Positions 16,301 to 24,680 of a stretch of DNA of 35,259 nt are shown piece after piece. Within the stretch, counting starts at the first letter, position 1, and each line of letters begins with the position of its first letter. The stretch spans positions 1 to 35,259 of the forward strand of contig RDXX01000087.1 of assembly GCA_004292955.1 (NCBI GenBank), read 5' to 3'. The notes under the pieces are model-generated. The model made no database searches. It was not told the DNA's origin and was given only the letters and a program-made list of their open reading frames with translations. This DNA is from Oscillatoriales cyanobacterium. Its GTDB lineage: Bacteria > Cyanobacteriota > Cyanobacteriia > Cyanobacteriales > Microcoleaceae. The position numbers and the translations under genes are program-made.

Positions 16301-16963
16301 GATAATTCCCGCATCTGTTGAGTCCAAAACGGCTTGCAGCATCGAGAGCTGCTGGTGTTCTCCCTGCTCAAAAAATACCAAGACTGATATTTCGCCACCC
16401 TCAATTACAGGATTGAAAAAATAGGAAACTGGTAAAATTTTCCCGTCGCTACGTAGAAACTCATAGTCCCAATTGCTACAAGGTTGACGGTTGGCGATCG
16501 CCTCTTGTAAAGATAGTGTATGTGCGATCGCCCCATCTTCATTTTTGTGGTTTTTTTGTTTCCGAGCCTTCAAAACGGGGGATTTTTTGCCTTGCTTTTG
16601 CTGGGGGGCAATGCGATTTAGCAGCGAAATGCCTGCAAGTTCCGACTCTCGCCAGCCCAACAAGCGTTCGGCTGCTGGATTCACCGAGATGACCAACCCC
16701 TTGCCGTCAAGGATACACAATCCCACCCCCAAACTGTTGACGGTCGATCGCAGTCGATCGAATTCTGAAGCGGTTGGAGAGTCTTGAGGGGATGGGGGCG
16801 AAGAGGCAAAATCCTTTAGTGCCAAGGGTTGCTCCTGACTGGGAGCGCCGTCGTAGCTACAACTTACCTGCTCTAAGAATAGCTGCCACTGCTCGGCAGT
16901 GGGAGGGGGAGACTCGCCGGCTAAACCGAGCTGTTCGAGTTGGCGCTGGAGGTAGGGATGCAT
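13295..16963 (-). CDS. Hybrid histidine kinase: PAS-PAS-GAF-PAS-HisKA-HATPase-REC-REC
   Basis: The 1222-aa cytoplasmic sensor has no clear membrane segment. Domains by approximate residue are PAS 68-200, PAS 205-335, GAF 345-545, PAS 552-675, HisKA 690-760 with His702 in SHELRTP, and HATPase 805-935 with Asn821 (N box), Asp868 (DTGIGM) and the GGTGLGL loop at about 897-903. Two receiver domains follow: 960-1075 (Asp1009) and 1087-1205 (Asp1136). The GAF domain has a Cys-Asp-Arg stretch near 380 (SHCDRSYIYL), but I cannot say that it binds a bilin. The gene heads an operon with a receiver that it overlaps. Phosphate presumably passes through its own receivers or directly to the single-domain receivers and cyclase downstream. 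The stimulus is unknown. Confidence 0.93.
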   Translation of the reverse strand: MHPYLQRQLEQLGLAGESPPPTAEQWQLFLEQVSCSYDGAPSQEQPLALKDFASSPPSPQDSPTASEFDRLRSTVNSLGVGLCILDGKGLVISVNPAAERLLGWRESELAGISLLNRIAPQQKQGKKSPVLKARKQKNHKNEDGAIAHTLSLQEAIANRQPCSNWDYEFLRSDGKILPVSYFFNPVIEGGEISVLVFFEQGEHQQLSMLQAVLDSTDAGIIAVDTKGNVCNYNQKFVEMWGLSQVAGKLSRSPAGNSETNITTEFPFAREQLKDPQRFLERAMQVSAQPDAKISDLLEFKDGRVIELNSLPSKVGANTVGRIWSFRDVTDRQKIAQSLQERVEFEALIATLSTYAIALPGADIDEGFDRTLQAIAQFSHCDRSYIYLLSADKTRAHKTYEWCAEGVPTQIKDRAPQQIDIAQIPWIAEKLDRAECLHIREIRELPPPNQAEIARLTGKNLATFLTNSSSETATASAGTIAHSGKTKLNKPQKNLRSLIVIPLICSENLLGFLGCDSYKPAASRSTEISTHLKMVGEMLANVLERQRAETALRAAETKYRSIFENAAEGIFQTTPDGRYLTANPALAGIYGYETVAQMVGELANISSQLYVDSNRRAEFIAQLAARHQVSKFESQIYRRDGSTIWISENARSVCDESGSILYFEGTVTDITHRKLAESAMQSALEAAESANRAKSTFLANMSHELRTPLNAIIGYSEMLQEEAEDSGDETFVPDLEKIRGAGKHLLSMIDDILDISKIEAGRMDLYLENFDIHALIESAVETAKPLVEKNGNTVEVYCPENLDTMHADMTKVRQVLLNLLSNAAKFTKNGKIAIGVERITNEQLRMKNQEESAQILISNSEFLSFRVTDTGIGMTKDQLQRVFQPFTQADASTTKQYGGTGLGLAISQRFCQMMGGSIEASSTLGIGTTFTVLLPSAIKEPEIPNKVGDSTRTADAPAVGTVLVVDDDPISQDLIERALARQGLHIEVAGNGEEALRLAKQLRPDAITLDVIMPGMDGWAVLSALKADPDLAEIPVILLSFVGNKSLGFALGASDYLTKPVDGKRLVALLNKYRRDQEGVAAHSLPCQILVVEDDDATRKILRRILEKQGWAVAEADSGRTALEQLEVDRPQLILLDLMLPEMDGFELIAELRKSHSEDPIPIVVITAKDLTTAESQQLNGYVDRVLQKGVYSCDTLLRDVRSIVNDRLDRRYDSKGKENTNG

Positions 16964-17518
16964 AATTTCTGGCGCTTTGTAGGCAACTTTTTACAGTATA
17001 TATTTTTAATTAATAGTATATATGTGCAGCTATCTAGTGACTGGAAGAATACGCAATCTAACTCTATCACAGGTTCTATCGAGAACCATAGCTGTCATCT
17101 GCGTTATCCAAAATCTTTTAAATCGCCCTAAGTTATATTTAGTCTAAAAAAATTACATCGTCAACAAACCCATGCTCTAAATGTCTGCCACCTACTTAAA
17201 AATTGTATCATATTATCACAGTGAACTGACGCTGACAACCTCGGTTTCTGCCAGAACTAGGTTTTTTGAGCCACCAAAAACTGATAAAGTCCGAGGTACT
17301 CCTGTCGTGGAGAGATCAAAATTTTATACTCCTGTTCCTGCTCCCAGATTCATCTGTAGAGTAAATCTCAAATTTCAAGTCTCAAATCGACTGACTGCTC
17401 GACTCAGGTGAAGCAACCGGGTTTTGGGAGCGAGAGCGTGTCATTAATAAAATTGGCAGCAGCCAACAACAACTCACAAAATTTCTTATCGATCATACTT
17501 TTCCGGGAAAAATAAAAT
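16964..17518. other. Gene-free spacer between the two kinase genes
   Basis: No coding frame is supported. It should contain the promoter of the hybrid kinase operon. Visible features are two AGTATATAT repeats around 16994-17024, a short palindrome GGTTCTATCGAGAACC at 17072-17087, and AT-rich sequence around 17131-17160. No clear terminator follows the MASE1 kinase gene. Confidence 0.5.
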
Positions 17519-19999
17519 TTAGTTGATGATAGCTGGCAGCCGAATTGTAAAAGTAGAACCTTTCTCCAACTCGCTGGAAGCGGTAATATCTCCGCCCATC
17601 ATTTCGCAGAATTTCTTAGTAATCGTCAGCCCCAAACCAGTGCCACCGAACCTCTTAGTAGTTGAGGAATCGGCTTGGGTGAAAGGCTCGAAGATTTTGA
17701 CTAACTGTTCGGAACTCATGCCGATGCCAGTATCTTTGACTGTAAAAACAATCCAATCTTGAGAGGCAGACCAGGAAGACGAGCTATTTTCTGATGGGTC
17801 AAGTCCTCTATAGGCTCCAAGTTTTTTGCGTCTCTGGGCAGCCTCGGCGGGGGTTTCGGCGCAGCGGGTAACGGTGAAACTAATCGCGCCCGAGGAAGTA
17901 AACTTCGAGGCATTACTGAGGAGGTTGAGCAAGGACTGGCGGAGTTTAGTTAAGTCGCTCTGCATCGAGCCAATATCCTCAGGGCATTGTATTTCTAAGA
18001 TATTGCTATTTTTGTTTGCCATCGGCGCGATCGTGCCGACAACTTCCTGCACCAGATTTAAAATGGTGAAGGTTTCGATGTGCAAGTCGATGTGACCTGC
18101 TTCAATTTTAGTGAAGTCGAGAATATCTTTAATCAGCCCTAGCAAGTGCTGGCCGGCAGTGTTAATTTTTTGGAGGTCGTCGATGAACTCTTCGGCATCG
18201 AGGTCTCGGGCATCTTCTTGCAGGAGCTCGCTGTAGCCGATGATCGCATTGAGGGGGGTTCTGAGTTCGTGACTCATGTTGGCGAGAAAGATGGTTTTAG
18301 ATCGATTGGCAGTTTCGGCTGCTAATGCGGCGCGACGGAATTCTTCGGAACGCAACCGTTCGGTGATGTCGCTGGTCATGATTAAAACGCACTGAGTGCT
18401 GCCGAGGTCGATGAGTTCCCCTGACATCAGCCAGTCGCGCACTTCGCCGGCTTTGGTGCGAATTTTGATTTCTTGGTTGCCGATCGAATTTTCTTCCCGC
18501 AACACGTTGGCTAGCCGCCGCTCGTCTTCTGAATTGACCCACATTCCTAAATCGGTGGGGGTGCGGCCGATACATTCCTCCCGCAACCAGCCTAAGGATC
18601 GCAAAAAGCTGTCGTTGGCATCGAGGAAGCGGGCGTCTGTGAGGGTGCAGATGCCGATCCCAACAGGAGAAGCGTGAAAAGCCTTGGAAAATCTTTCTTC
18701 TGAAGAATTCAGGGCGGCTTCGGCGCGCTTTCTATCTGTGATGTCTTGGACGGTGCTGGTGATGTAGAGGGAGTTGATGGCGGCTTGTTCGCAGACTGTG
18801 CGGCTCCTCCCGTCGGGGAGTAGCAGCCTGTAGTCGATGCTGTAAGGCTGTTGCTGAAATATAGCAGCTTCGATCGACCTTTTGACCAATTCTCTATCTT
18901 CGGGATGCACGTATTTCAAGAAGGCTTCGAGGCTGGGATCGAAAGTTCCCGGGCGTTCTCCCAGGATGCGATAAATTTCTTCTGACCAACGCAATTGCTC
19001 CGTGTTGCGATCTAAGTCCCAGTTGCCTAGCTGGGCGATGCGCTGGGCGTTGGCGAGGCTGGCTTCGCTGGCGCGCAGGGAGACTTCTGCTTGGTGGCGT
19101 TCGGCGACGGTGGCGGCTAAGACTAGGCCGGTAACGGCGATGACGGCGATGAAGGCTTGCAGGGATAACAGTGCTTGGGGGATGCTGCTGGCGTGTTTGA
19201 GAAAGGGGCCGCTGCCCCTGGCTATGCCCCAGATGGCGAAGCCGCAGAGGATGAAGTTGGCGAGGGCCGTGTAGCGCTGGCCGAATCGAAAGGCAGCCCA
19301 AACTACTAGGGGAAATGGTAAGTATTCTAGGGGATAGCGAGCGTAGGCCGCGCGGGTGCGGGAACAGAAGACGAGCCAGCCGATTGCTAGCAGCAGCAGC
19401 AGCCAAATCACTCGTTCAGCTATCTGTTTGCGATGGGTGGGGCTTTTGGGCAATTTGTGCCACGTCAGCAGCAGGGGGGCGACGAGCAAAATTCCCATCG
19501 CGTCTCCTACCCACCAAGTACCCCAAATCGTCCCAAAATTGCTCCAGCTAGAGAAACCACTTACGCACACGATGATGCTGCCGATGGTGGAGTTGATTAG
19601 GGTAGATGCTAAGGCTGCTAGTCCGACTATTCCTAAAACGTCTTTGAGTCGATCGAGTCCGGCGCTAAAGTTAATGCGCTGTAGCAGATAAGTTCCCGTC
19701 CACGCTTGCAAGGCTCTGGCGCCCGCTGAGATCAAAGCAGTGCCGATGCTGGCCGCCGGTGCGCTCATGATGAACAGGAAGGCGCCGATCGCAATTCCCG
19801 GCCACAGTTGCCGCCCAAACAGCAGCAGAGCGACTTGAGCAATTCCTGCTGCTGGCCACATGGGGTAAATTTCTGAACTCAGGGTGAGGGTGGCAATGGC
19901 GAATTGCGATGCCAAATAGTAGATCAGGGCGATCGCCCCTACTGCGAAGAAGTACCGCCAGGAATGTCCTTTGATTGCGTTAAGGAACTTTTTCTGCAT
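17519..19999 (-). CDS. Membrane histidine kinase: MASE1-PAS-PAS-HisKA-HATPase
   Basis: The 826-aa protein starts with about eight hydrophobic segments (about 15-300) carrying MASE1-type features (YPMWPAAGIA, then GTWWVGDAMGILL). MASE1 is an integral-membrane sensory domain of unknown ligand. Two PAS domains follow (about 310-423 and 430-548), then HisKA with His577 in MSHELRTP and an HATPase domain with Asn695-type N box, Asp756 in KDTGIGM and GGTGLGL near 785-791. No receiver is attached, so a separate response regulator is needed and none is adjacent. It is closely similar in its kinase core to the hybrid kinase at 13295-16963, which suggests paralogy and possible cross-talk. The gene stands alone between long spacers. 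Confidence 0.92.
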   Translation of the reverse strand: MQKKFLNAIKGHSWRYFFAVGAIALIYYLASQFAIATLTLSSEIYPMWPAAGIAQVALLLFGRQLWPGIAIGAFLFIMSAPAASIGTALISAGARALQAWTGTYLLQRINFSAGLDRLKDVLGIVGLAALASTLINSTIGSIIVCVSGFSSWSNFGTIWGTWWVGDAMGILLVAPLLLTWHKLPKSPTHRKQIAERVIWLLLLLAIGWLVFCSRTRAAYARYPLEYLPFPLVVWAAFRFGQRYTALANFILCGFAIWGIARGSGPFLKHASSIPQALLSLQAFIAVIAVTGLVLAATVAERHQAEVSLRASEASLANAQRIAQLGNWDLDRNTEQLRWSEEIYRILGERPGTFDPSLEAFLKYVHPEDRELVKRSIEAAIFQQQPYSIDYRLLLPDGRSRTVCEQAAINSLYITSTVQDITDRKRAEAALNSSEERFSKAFHASPVGIGICTLTDARFLDANDSFLRSLGWLREECIGRTPTDLGMWVNSEDERRLANVLREENSIGNQEIKIRTKAGEVRDWLMSGELIDLGSTQCVLIMTSDITERLRSEEFRRAALAAETANRSKTIFLANMSHELRTPLNAIIGYSELLQEDARDLDAEEFIDDLQKINTAGQHLLGLIKDILDFTKIEAGHIDLHIETFTILNLVQEVVGTIAPMANKNSNILEIQCPEDIGSMQSDLTKLRQSLLNLLSNASKFTSSGAISFTVTRCAETPAEAAQRRKKLGAYRGLDPSENSSSSWSASQDWIVFTVKDTGIGMSSEQLVKIFEPFTQADSSTTKRFGGTGLGLTITKKFCEMMGGDITASSELEKGSTFTIRLPAIIN

Positions 20000-20102
20000 T
20001 GTCGTTTGGGGAAAAGGTGGATGCTGGTTTTGGTATCAGTAGGTGGCACGGGACAGGCACGGGGTAGGAAAAATCTTTCTATTAGGCGATCGTAGGTCAA
20101 TC

Positions 20103-20139
20103 GATTTTAGATTTTAGATTTTAGATTTTAGATTTTAGA
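20103..20139. repeat. Heptanucleotide tandem repeat (GATTTTA)5
   Basis: Five uninterrupted copies of GATTTTA. A related GATTTTC run follows at about 20173-20187. Confidence 0.9.
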
Positions 20140-20630
20140 GGCGACCCCACGGATAAATTCGGGGGAAGAGAGGATTTTCGATTTTCGATTTGGGACAGAA
20201 ATTCGCTTGTCATGGGTGGTAGGTAGGGAATAACCTGTTGAGATAATTTTTTGTGGAGCCGTTGAGGGTTCTGTTTTTTTTGCTGTGCGACGGATAGCAT
20301 CTGGGCATAAATTTCGGGAGCATCCCTTGTTTGCCAATATATCTGTGATGGCTAAGCATTCGGTTTGTTAATTTTTGGTTTTTGCTAAATATATATATTT
20401 ATACCGAGCGACTGCGGGTGTCTGTTCGTGTCGGGCGATCGCAACTCTATTCACTCTAACATCTTGCACCATGGTCAATAATATCTAACGAACCGATAAC
20501 ACCCACGCAACATCTGAGCTTTCAGGTAAGTGCGGGGCAAGAAACTCGGTTTCTGATTGTAAGTGCAGGTTGGAATGATTTTCATGAGATTTTCAACCAA
20601 TTAATCGAGTTAATCGTTAATCGTTAATCG

Positions 20631-20759
20631 GGGAGCATCTCATTTTTGTAAAAAGCATTTTTTTCTTATAGTGCGAGCTGTCGCGAGCTGGCGTATTATA
20701 CGATACGCGAGCGGGGACGCTCTCACTATCTATCTAAATGCAAAACTGAGATGCTCCCG
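20631..20759. repeat. MITE-like element with 18-bp inverted ends
   Basis: The 129-bp segment starts GGGAGCATCTCATTTTTG and ends with its reverse complement with one mismatch (CAAAACTGAGATGCTCCC). The interior contains ACGCGAGCGGGGACGCTC, a sequence that recurs at about 20932-20953. It is non-coding. A non-autonomous element is inferred from the inverted ends. Confidence 0.55.
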
Positions 20760-20898
20760 TTAATCGAGCCTTCAAGTCTTTCGTCGAATACAGTGAAAAC
20801 AAAGAATTTACATCAAAAAAACATTTTCTATTTTTCTGTGATTGTTGCCAGAGAGCGATTGTCGAATTTCGTAAAGTAATCGCCATTTGTCTTATTAA

Positions 20899-21111
20899 TT
20901 ACCAATGACTAATGACTAATGACTAATAACGTTCGCGAGCGGGGACGCTCGCAAAACATGACTAATGACTAATAAGGTTCGCGAGTTATTAAGTTCGCAA
21001 AACATGACCAATGACCAATGACCAATGACCAATGACTACTGACCAATGACTACTGACCAATGCCCAATGCCCAATGCCCAATGCCCAATGCCCAATGCCC
21101 AATGCCCAATC
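20899..21111. repeat. Heptanucleotide array (TGACTAA / TGACCAA / TGCCCAA)n
   Basis: A 7-bp period runs through most of the segment, the unit changing from AATGACT to AATGACC to AATGCCC. The array is interrupted twice by GTTCGCGAG-type segments. It ends directly at the stop codon of the solute-binding protein gene. Confidence 0.92.
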
Positions 21112-22431
21112 TCACTTGACTGCAATATCTAAGGTTAATGTCAAACGGTCTTGAGCTTCTTTAAGAGCGTCTTGGGGGTTGCGGCCCAGAAGAGTTGCTT
21201 CTATGGCACGGCCAAGGTTTTCTGACAGGCGAGAGTAACCTGAGATAATGGGGCGCGATCGGGCTGAGTTCATTTGTTCTAAAAATACTCCCAAAACAGG
21301 ATTTTTTTTCACAAAACTTTGATAAGTTCGGCTCTCTCTCGATTTTAAGTTAATTGGTAAGTAACCTGTACCCAAGGCCCAGGCTGTTTGGAATTCTTCG
21401 CCAAGAACGTATTCTAAGAATTCAAGGGCTGCTTTTTCGCGTTCTGGTGAGGTTTTCATTAAAAATAGGTTTTCACCCCCAACAACAGTGGCGGAGCGCT
21501 TGAGGGCGGGTATAGGCATCACTGCATAGTCGATCGCGCTTTGCTGCAATTGTGCTAGAGTCCACGGCCCGGTGATTTGCATTGCGACTTTACCCGCGAT
21601 GAAGTTATCGAGTTCGTAACCGCGTTCGGGTGCTGACAGTATTCCCGAACCTTCTGTTAACAAGTCCTTCCACAATTCCAAGGCCGCGAGAGAACCCGGG
21701 TTGTCTATTTGGGGTACGGGAGTTTGAGATGTTTCTCTCACGAGTTCGCCGCCTGCGCTGAACATGAACGGCAGCCAGGTGAATACTGTCCATTCTCCTT
21801 TGCCTAGGGGGAGCACTATGCCGTGTCGATCTGTGCGTCCGTCTCCGTTGGTGTCCTGTGTGAGCGATCGGGCTGTTTGCTTTAATTGTTCCCAATTCTG
21901 TGGCACTTCTTTAATTCCTGCTGCTGCAAACAAACTGGGACGGTAAAATATTCCTGTATTGTTGGTGGCGAGGGGAATTGACCAAGTGTGTCCGCCGAGT
22001 TCCATTGACTCGAACAGTGAGGGATCGATTTCAGTTTTGATGGGGGATTTGTCGAGCCAGTTTTCTAGCGGTTTAATTGCTTGCAGTTCTGCTAGTTTGC
22101 CGGCTATTGTGGCAGTATTCCACAGCAAATCTGGCGATGCGTTTCCTACTATTGATGTGAGGATTTTTGGCAGTTGTTGGTCGGGCTGGCCGATGTAAAT
22201 TTGTTCTACTTGGATGTGGGGATGCGTTTGGTTGAATTTGTCGGTGAGGGTTTTAAATACGTCGCGATTGGGCGGGGGATTGATGCCGTGCCACAGTGTG
22301 AGCTTAATTTTATCGCTATTTTGGGGAATATTTTGACAGCCACTTAATATCAGTAGATTTAAGGCAAGTAAAATGCAGGCAACTCGTTTGACTTGCATTT
22401 TAAGTGCTTTGAAAAATTTGGATAAAATCAT
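21112..22431 (-). CDS. ABC transporter sugar-binding lipoprotein (family 1 solute-binding protein)
   Basis: The 439-aa protein begins with a lipoprotein signal peptide: basic N-terminus, hydrophobic stretch and lipobox LSGC with Cys32. The mature protein has the family 1 (MalE/UgpB-like) pattern, starting with IKLTLWHGINPPP and with GEWTVFTWLPFMFSAGGELV and KVAMQITGPW further on. It would capture a sugar, oligosaccharide or compatible solute outside the plasma membrane and pass it to an ABC permease. No permease or ATPase gene is adjacent, so the transporter must be completed elsewhere. An alternative start at Met12 (22398) would still leave a full signal peptide. The substrate cannot be told from sequence. 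Confidence 0.9.
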   Translation of the reverse strand: MILSKFFKALKMQVKRVACILLALNLLILSGCQNIPQNSDKIKLTLWHGINPPPNRDVFKTLTDKFNQTHPHIQVEQIYIGQPDQQLPKILTSIVGNASPDLLWNTATIAGKLAELQAIKPLENWLDKSPIKTEIDPSLFESMELGGHTWSIPLATNNTGIFYRPSLFAAAGIKEVPQNWEQLKQTARSLTQDTNGDGRTDRHGIVLPLGKGEWTVFTWLPFMFSAGGELVRETSQTPVPQIDNPGSLAALELWKDLLTEGSGILSAPERGYELDNFIAGKVAMQITGPWTLAQLQQSAIDYAVMPIPALKRSATVVGGENLFLMKTSPEREKAALEFLEYVLGEEFQTAWALGTGYLPINLKSRESRTYQSFVKKNPVLGVFLEQMNSARSRPIISGYSRLSENLGRAIEATLLGRNPQDALKEAQDRLTLTLDIAVK

Positions 22432-22811
22432 TTTTTAGCTTTGCTTAGAGGGAAGAAAATTTTTTAGCAAGCGCAGGTGGTTAGAGGTGGGTGAAACTGG
22501 TTGAATCTCAGAATTTTTCCGAAGTTGATTTGTCTCTGATTCGGAGGTTTTTTGAAATAAAATTGTCAAAAATTCGCCTTCTATAGCGGTTCTCAAAAAA
22601 GTCAGGTATGCCCTATGCCCCATGCCCTATGACCTATGCCCATGAGTACCTCATCTTTCTGACAAAGGATATAGTGTATCTTGCGGGCACATCCGATCGC
22701 AAGGAATTGCTGTCAGGTGCGATCGATCTTTTGCCAAGTCAGGCATTTCGACGCGCGCGAATGCGAGAATTCGGTTAATAGCCATTGGCTGACTTGTTCG
22801 TTATGAATATA

Positions 22812-22877
22812 TTACCAGAAAGAATTGGTTGAAAGCCCGCCCGCCGGAGCGGGAGAAATTAAAATCAGACTATTCAT
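22812..22877 (+). repeat. 66-bp dispersed repeat, copy 1
   Basis: Begins TTACCAGAAAGAATTGGTTG, continues AAAGCC, then a variable GC-rich hairpin, then GAGAAATTAAAATCAGACTA and TTCAT. A second copy lies at 31432-31497. The ACCA ... TGGT ends of the first part can pair. The arrangement resembles the structured right end of IS200/IS605-type elements, but this is only inference. Confidence 0.75.
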
Positions 22878-22901
22878 TACTCCAATCCTCTTCGTTCTAG
22901 G

Positions 22902-22938
22902 TCAACTGTCAACTGTCAACTGTCAACTGTCAACTGTG
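22902..22938. repeat. Heptanucleotide tandem repeat (CAACTGT)n
   Basis: Five copies of TCAACTG-type units follow the 66-bp repeat. The same kind of array follows the second 66-bp copy at 31627-31683. Confidence 0.9.
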
Positions 22939-23053
22939 GTTGTGCGGTATCTGCCAACAAGCTGCGACTGGCTAGCTGCCGCATATTCAAGGATTTTTTC
23001 ATGTTTTGGCAGATATGATAAAATCGATACTAGCAGTAAAATTGGTGAATCAG

Positions 23054-23632
23054 ATGACAAGTTTTAGTGTAGAACAGTTAGATTTAACTTTGGAAGAATG
23101 GATGCAAAATCCTCCTGACGGGACGGAGTGGGCAGACGGTAAAGTGATAGTCAAACATCCTGTAGAATTTGTGAATGGAGAAGTAGTAGGGAAACCGGGA
23201 ATGACTGCAAAGACTCGTCGCATTCAATCAAAGCTAGATTATTACTGGAGAAGTTACATGATCTCAAGCGGGCAAGGGGGCGAGGTTTATGTGGAAGTCA
23301 CTTGTCAAACTCTGAAAAAAGGGCGAATACCAGATGTATCTTATATTACTCCTGAACTGTTGGCGCAAGTTGGAGAGTTTTCAGTTTTGCCGCAGAGTTT
23401 TCCGCTGCTAGCTGAGATTGTTTCGCCTAACGATTTTGCTGATGATGTTTTTGCAAAAGCACAGGAGTATTTAGAGTCTGGTTGTTTGGAAGTTTGGCTG
23501 CTATTTCCGAAGAGTAGTTGGGTGTTAGTAATTACTCAAGGTGCGACAGTTTTATTTAAGCCTGGTGAGGTGGCGAAGACTCAGCTTGTGTTGTCCGGTT
23601 TTAGCGTGGTGTTGGATGAGTTGATGGCGTAA
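23054..23632 (+). CDS. Uma2 family protein (putative PD-(D/E)XK endonuclease fold)
   Basis: The 192-aa product fits the Uma2/DUF820 family, which is greatly expanded in cyanobacteria and has a restriction-endonuclease-like fold. Core residues are visible: Asp in GRIPDVSYI, Glu in LLAEIVSPND and Lys in FAKAQEYL. The actual function in cyanobacteria is not established. The reading frame extends upstream to a TTG at 23006 and an ATG at 23015. The ATG at 23054 (MTSFSVEQLDLTLEEW) is chosen because family members begin just before the TLEEW segment. A weak GGTGA precedes it. It lies 34 bp before fmt on the same strand and may be co-transcribed. Confidence 0.85.
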   Translation: MTSFSVEQLDLTLEEWMQNPPDGTEWADGKVIVKHPVEFVNGEVVGKPGMTAKTRRIQSKLDYYWRSYMISSGQGGEVYVEVTCQTLKKGRIPDVSYITPELLAQVGEFSVLPQSFPLLAEIVSPNDFADDVFAKAQEYLESGCLEVWLLFPKSSWVLVITQGATVLFKPGEVAKTQLVLSGFSVVLDELMA

Positions 23633-23666
23633 TTTTGTTATTATTATAAAAACTAACTAAAAATCG

Positions 23667-24680
23667 ATGAAAATTGTTTTTTTTGGCACTCCTGACTTTG
23701 CTGTTCCTACTTTATCCAGTTTGCTGAGTCATCCAGAATTTGAGGTTGTGGGTGTGGTGACTCAGCCGGATAAGCGCCGGGGAAGGGGGAATAAATTGAT
23801 GCCTTCACCTGTAAAAGATGTGGCTTTAAATCACAGTCTCCCAGTTTTGCAGCCGCGCCGAATTAAGAAGGATGCGGAAACTATTGCTAAGTTGCGGGAA
23901 GCAGAGGCTGATGTGTTTGTGGTGGTGGCTTACGGCCAGATTCTTTCTCAAGAAATTCTGGATATTCCTAGTTTGGCTTGCGTTAATGTTCACGGTTCAA
24001 TTTTGCCGAAGTATCGCGGGGCGGCGCCGATTCAGCGGTGTCTTTTTAATGGGGAAAAGGCTACTGGAATTACTACTATGCTGATGGATGCTGGTATGGA
24101 TACTGGGGCGATGCTTTTGAAGGCTTTTGCGGGAATTACGCTGTTGGATAATGCTGATTCTTTGGGCGACAGGTTGGCGGAACTTGGGGCGGATTTATTG
24201 GTGGAAACTTTGATAAAATTGAGGGATGGGGAAGTTGAACCGGTTGTTCAGCATGATGATGAGGCGACTTATGCGCCGATGATTAAGGCGGCTGATTTTG
24301 TGCTGGATTGGTCGAAAAGTGCGATCGCCCTTCACAATCAAGTTAGGGGTTTTTTCCCGGATTGCACTACGACTTTTCGCGGTAATTCCCTGAAAGTAAT
24401 CGCAACTGTGCCGGTGGGGCCGGAATATTGGCTGCAATTACCGCCGGAGTTGAGGGTTTTGGAACGGGAATGGCCCCTTTTGGATCGGTTGTCGGGCGCA
24501 AATGGGGAGGTTGTGAAGGTTGTGAAGGGCTTTGGGGCGATCGTCCAAACTGGCGATGGTTTGCTATTATTGCGGGAGGTGCAGTTGGCTGGTAAAAAAG
24601 TTCAGTCTGGCGTGGATTTTGCCAATGGTGCTCGGTTGGCTGCGGGTGAGGTTTTTGGGAGGGTTGAAGTTACGGATTAG
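23667..24680 (+). CDS. fmt: Methionyl-tRNA formyltransferase
   Basis: It transfers a formyl group from 10-formyl-tetrahydrofolate to Met-tRNA(fMet) for translation initiation. The 337-aa product has the N-terminal Rossmann-type domain starting KIVFFGTPDFAVP. The catalytic triad is Asn107 and His109 in NVHGSILPKYRGAAPI, plus Asp145 in MDAGMDTGAM. A C-terminal OB-type domain follows (about 210-337). Its length is about 20 residues above the E. coli enzyme, normal for cyanobacteria. Its last 11 bases overlap the end of the convergent DUF4435 gene. Confidence 0.96.
   Translation: MKIVFFGTPDFAVPTLSSLLSHPEFEVVGVVTQPDKRRGRGNKLMPSPVKDVALNHSLPVLQPRRIKKDAETIAKLREAEADVFVVVAYGQILSQEILDIPSLACVNVHGSILPKYRGAAPIQRCLFNGEKATGITTMLMDAGMDTGAMLLKAFAGITLLDNADSLGDRLAELGADLLVETLIKLRDGEVEPVVQHDDEATYAPMIKAADFVLDWSKSAIALHNQVRGFFPDCTTTFRGNSLKVIATVPVGPEYWLQLPPELRVLEREWPLLDRLSGANGEVVKVVKGFGAIVQTGDGLLLLREVQLAGKKVQSGVDFANGARLAAGEVFGRVEVTD

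Larger units (their letters stand above)
20000..21111. other. 1.1-kb gene-free spacer packed with short repeats
   Basis: No frame here looks like a gene. It contains (GATTTTA)5 at 20103-20139, (TTAATCG)n at about 20601-20630, an element with inverted ends at 20631-20759, repeated TTCGCGAGCGGGGACGCTCG segments near 20930-20955, and a long 7-bp-period array at 20899-21111. An imperfect GAAACTCGGTTTC palindrome is at about 20545-20557. Confidence 0.7.
22432..23053. other. Repeat-rich intergenic region between divergent genes
   Basis: The region separates the minus-strand binding-protein gene from the plus-strand Uma2 gene and must hold both promoters. It contains a degenerate 7-bp array (CCCTATG variants, about 22608-22645), a 66-bp dispersed repeat (22812-22877) and a (CAACTGT)n array (22902-22938). 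A 62-codon frame at 22435-22623 is made of repeat sequence and is not called. Confidence 0.6.

Noticed and set aside
20128..20337. 69-codon minus-strand frame in the large spacer
   Set aside because: It begins and ends in repeat sequence and has no recognisable domain or ribosome binding site.
20899..21111. CRISPR array suspected from regular repeats
   Set aside because: The units are only 7 bp with no spacers and no cas genes nearby. It is a simple tandem repeat.
22435..22623. 62-codon frame directly upstream of the solute-binding protein gene
   Set aside because: Its first part is translated from a dispersed intergenic repeat (GCATAGGGCATACCTGAC type), it has no ribosome binding site, and the composition is not protein-like.
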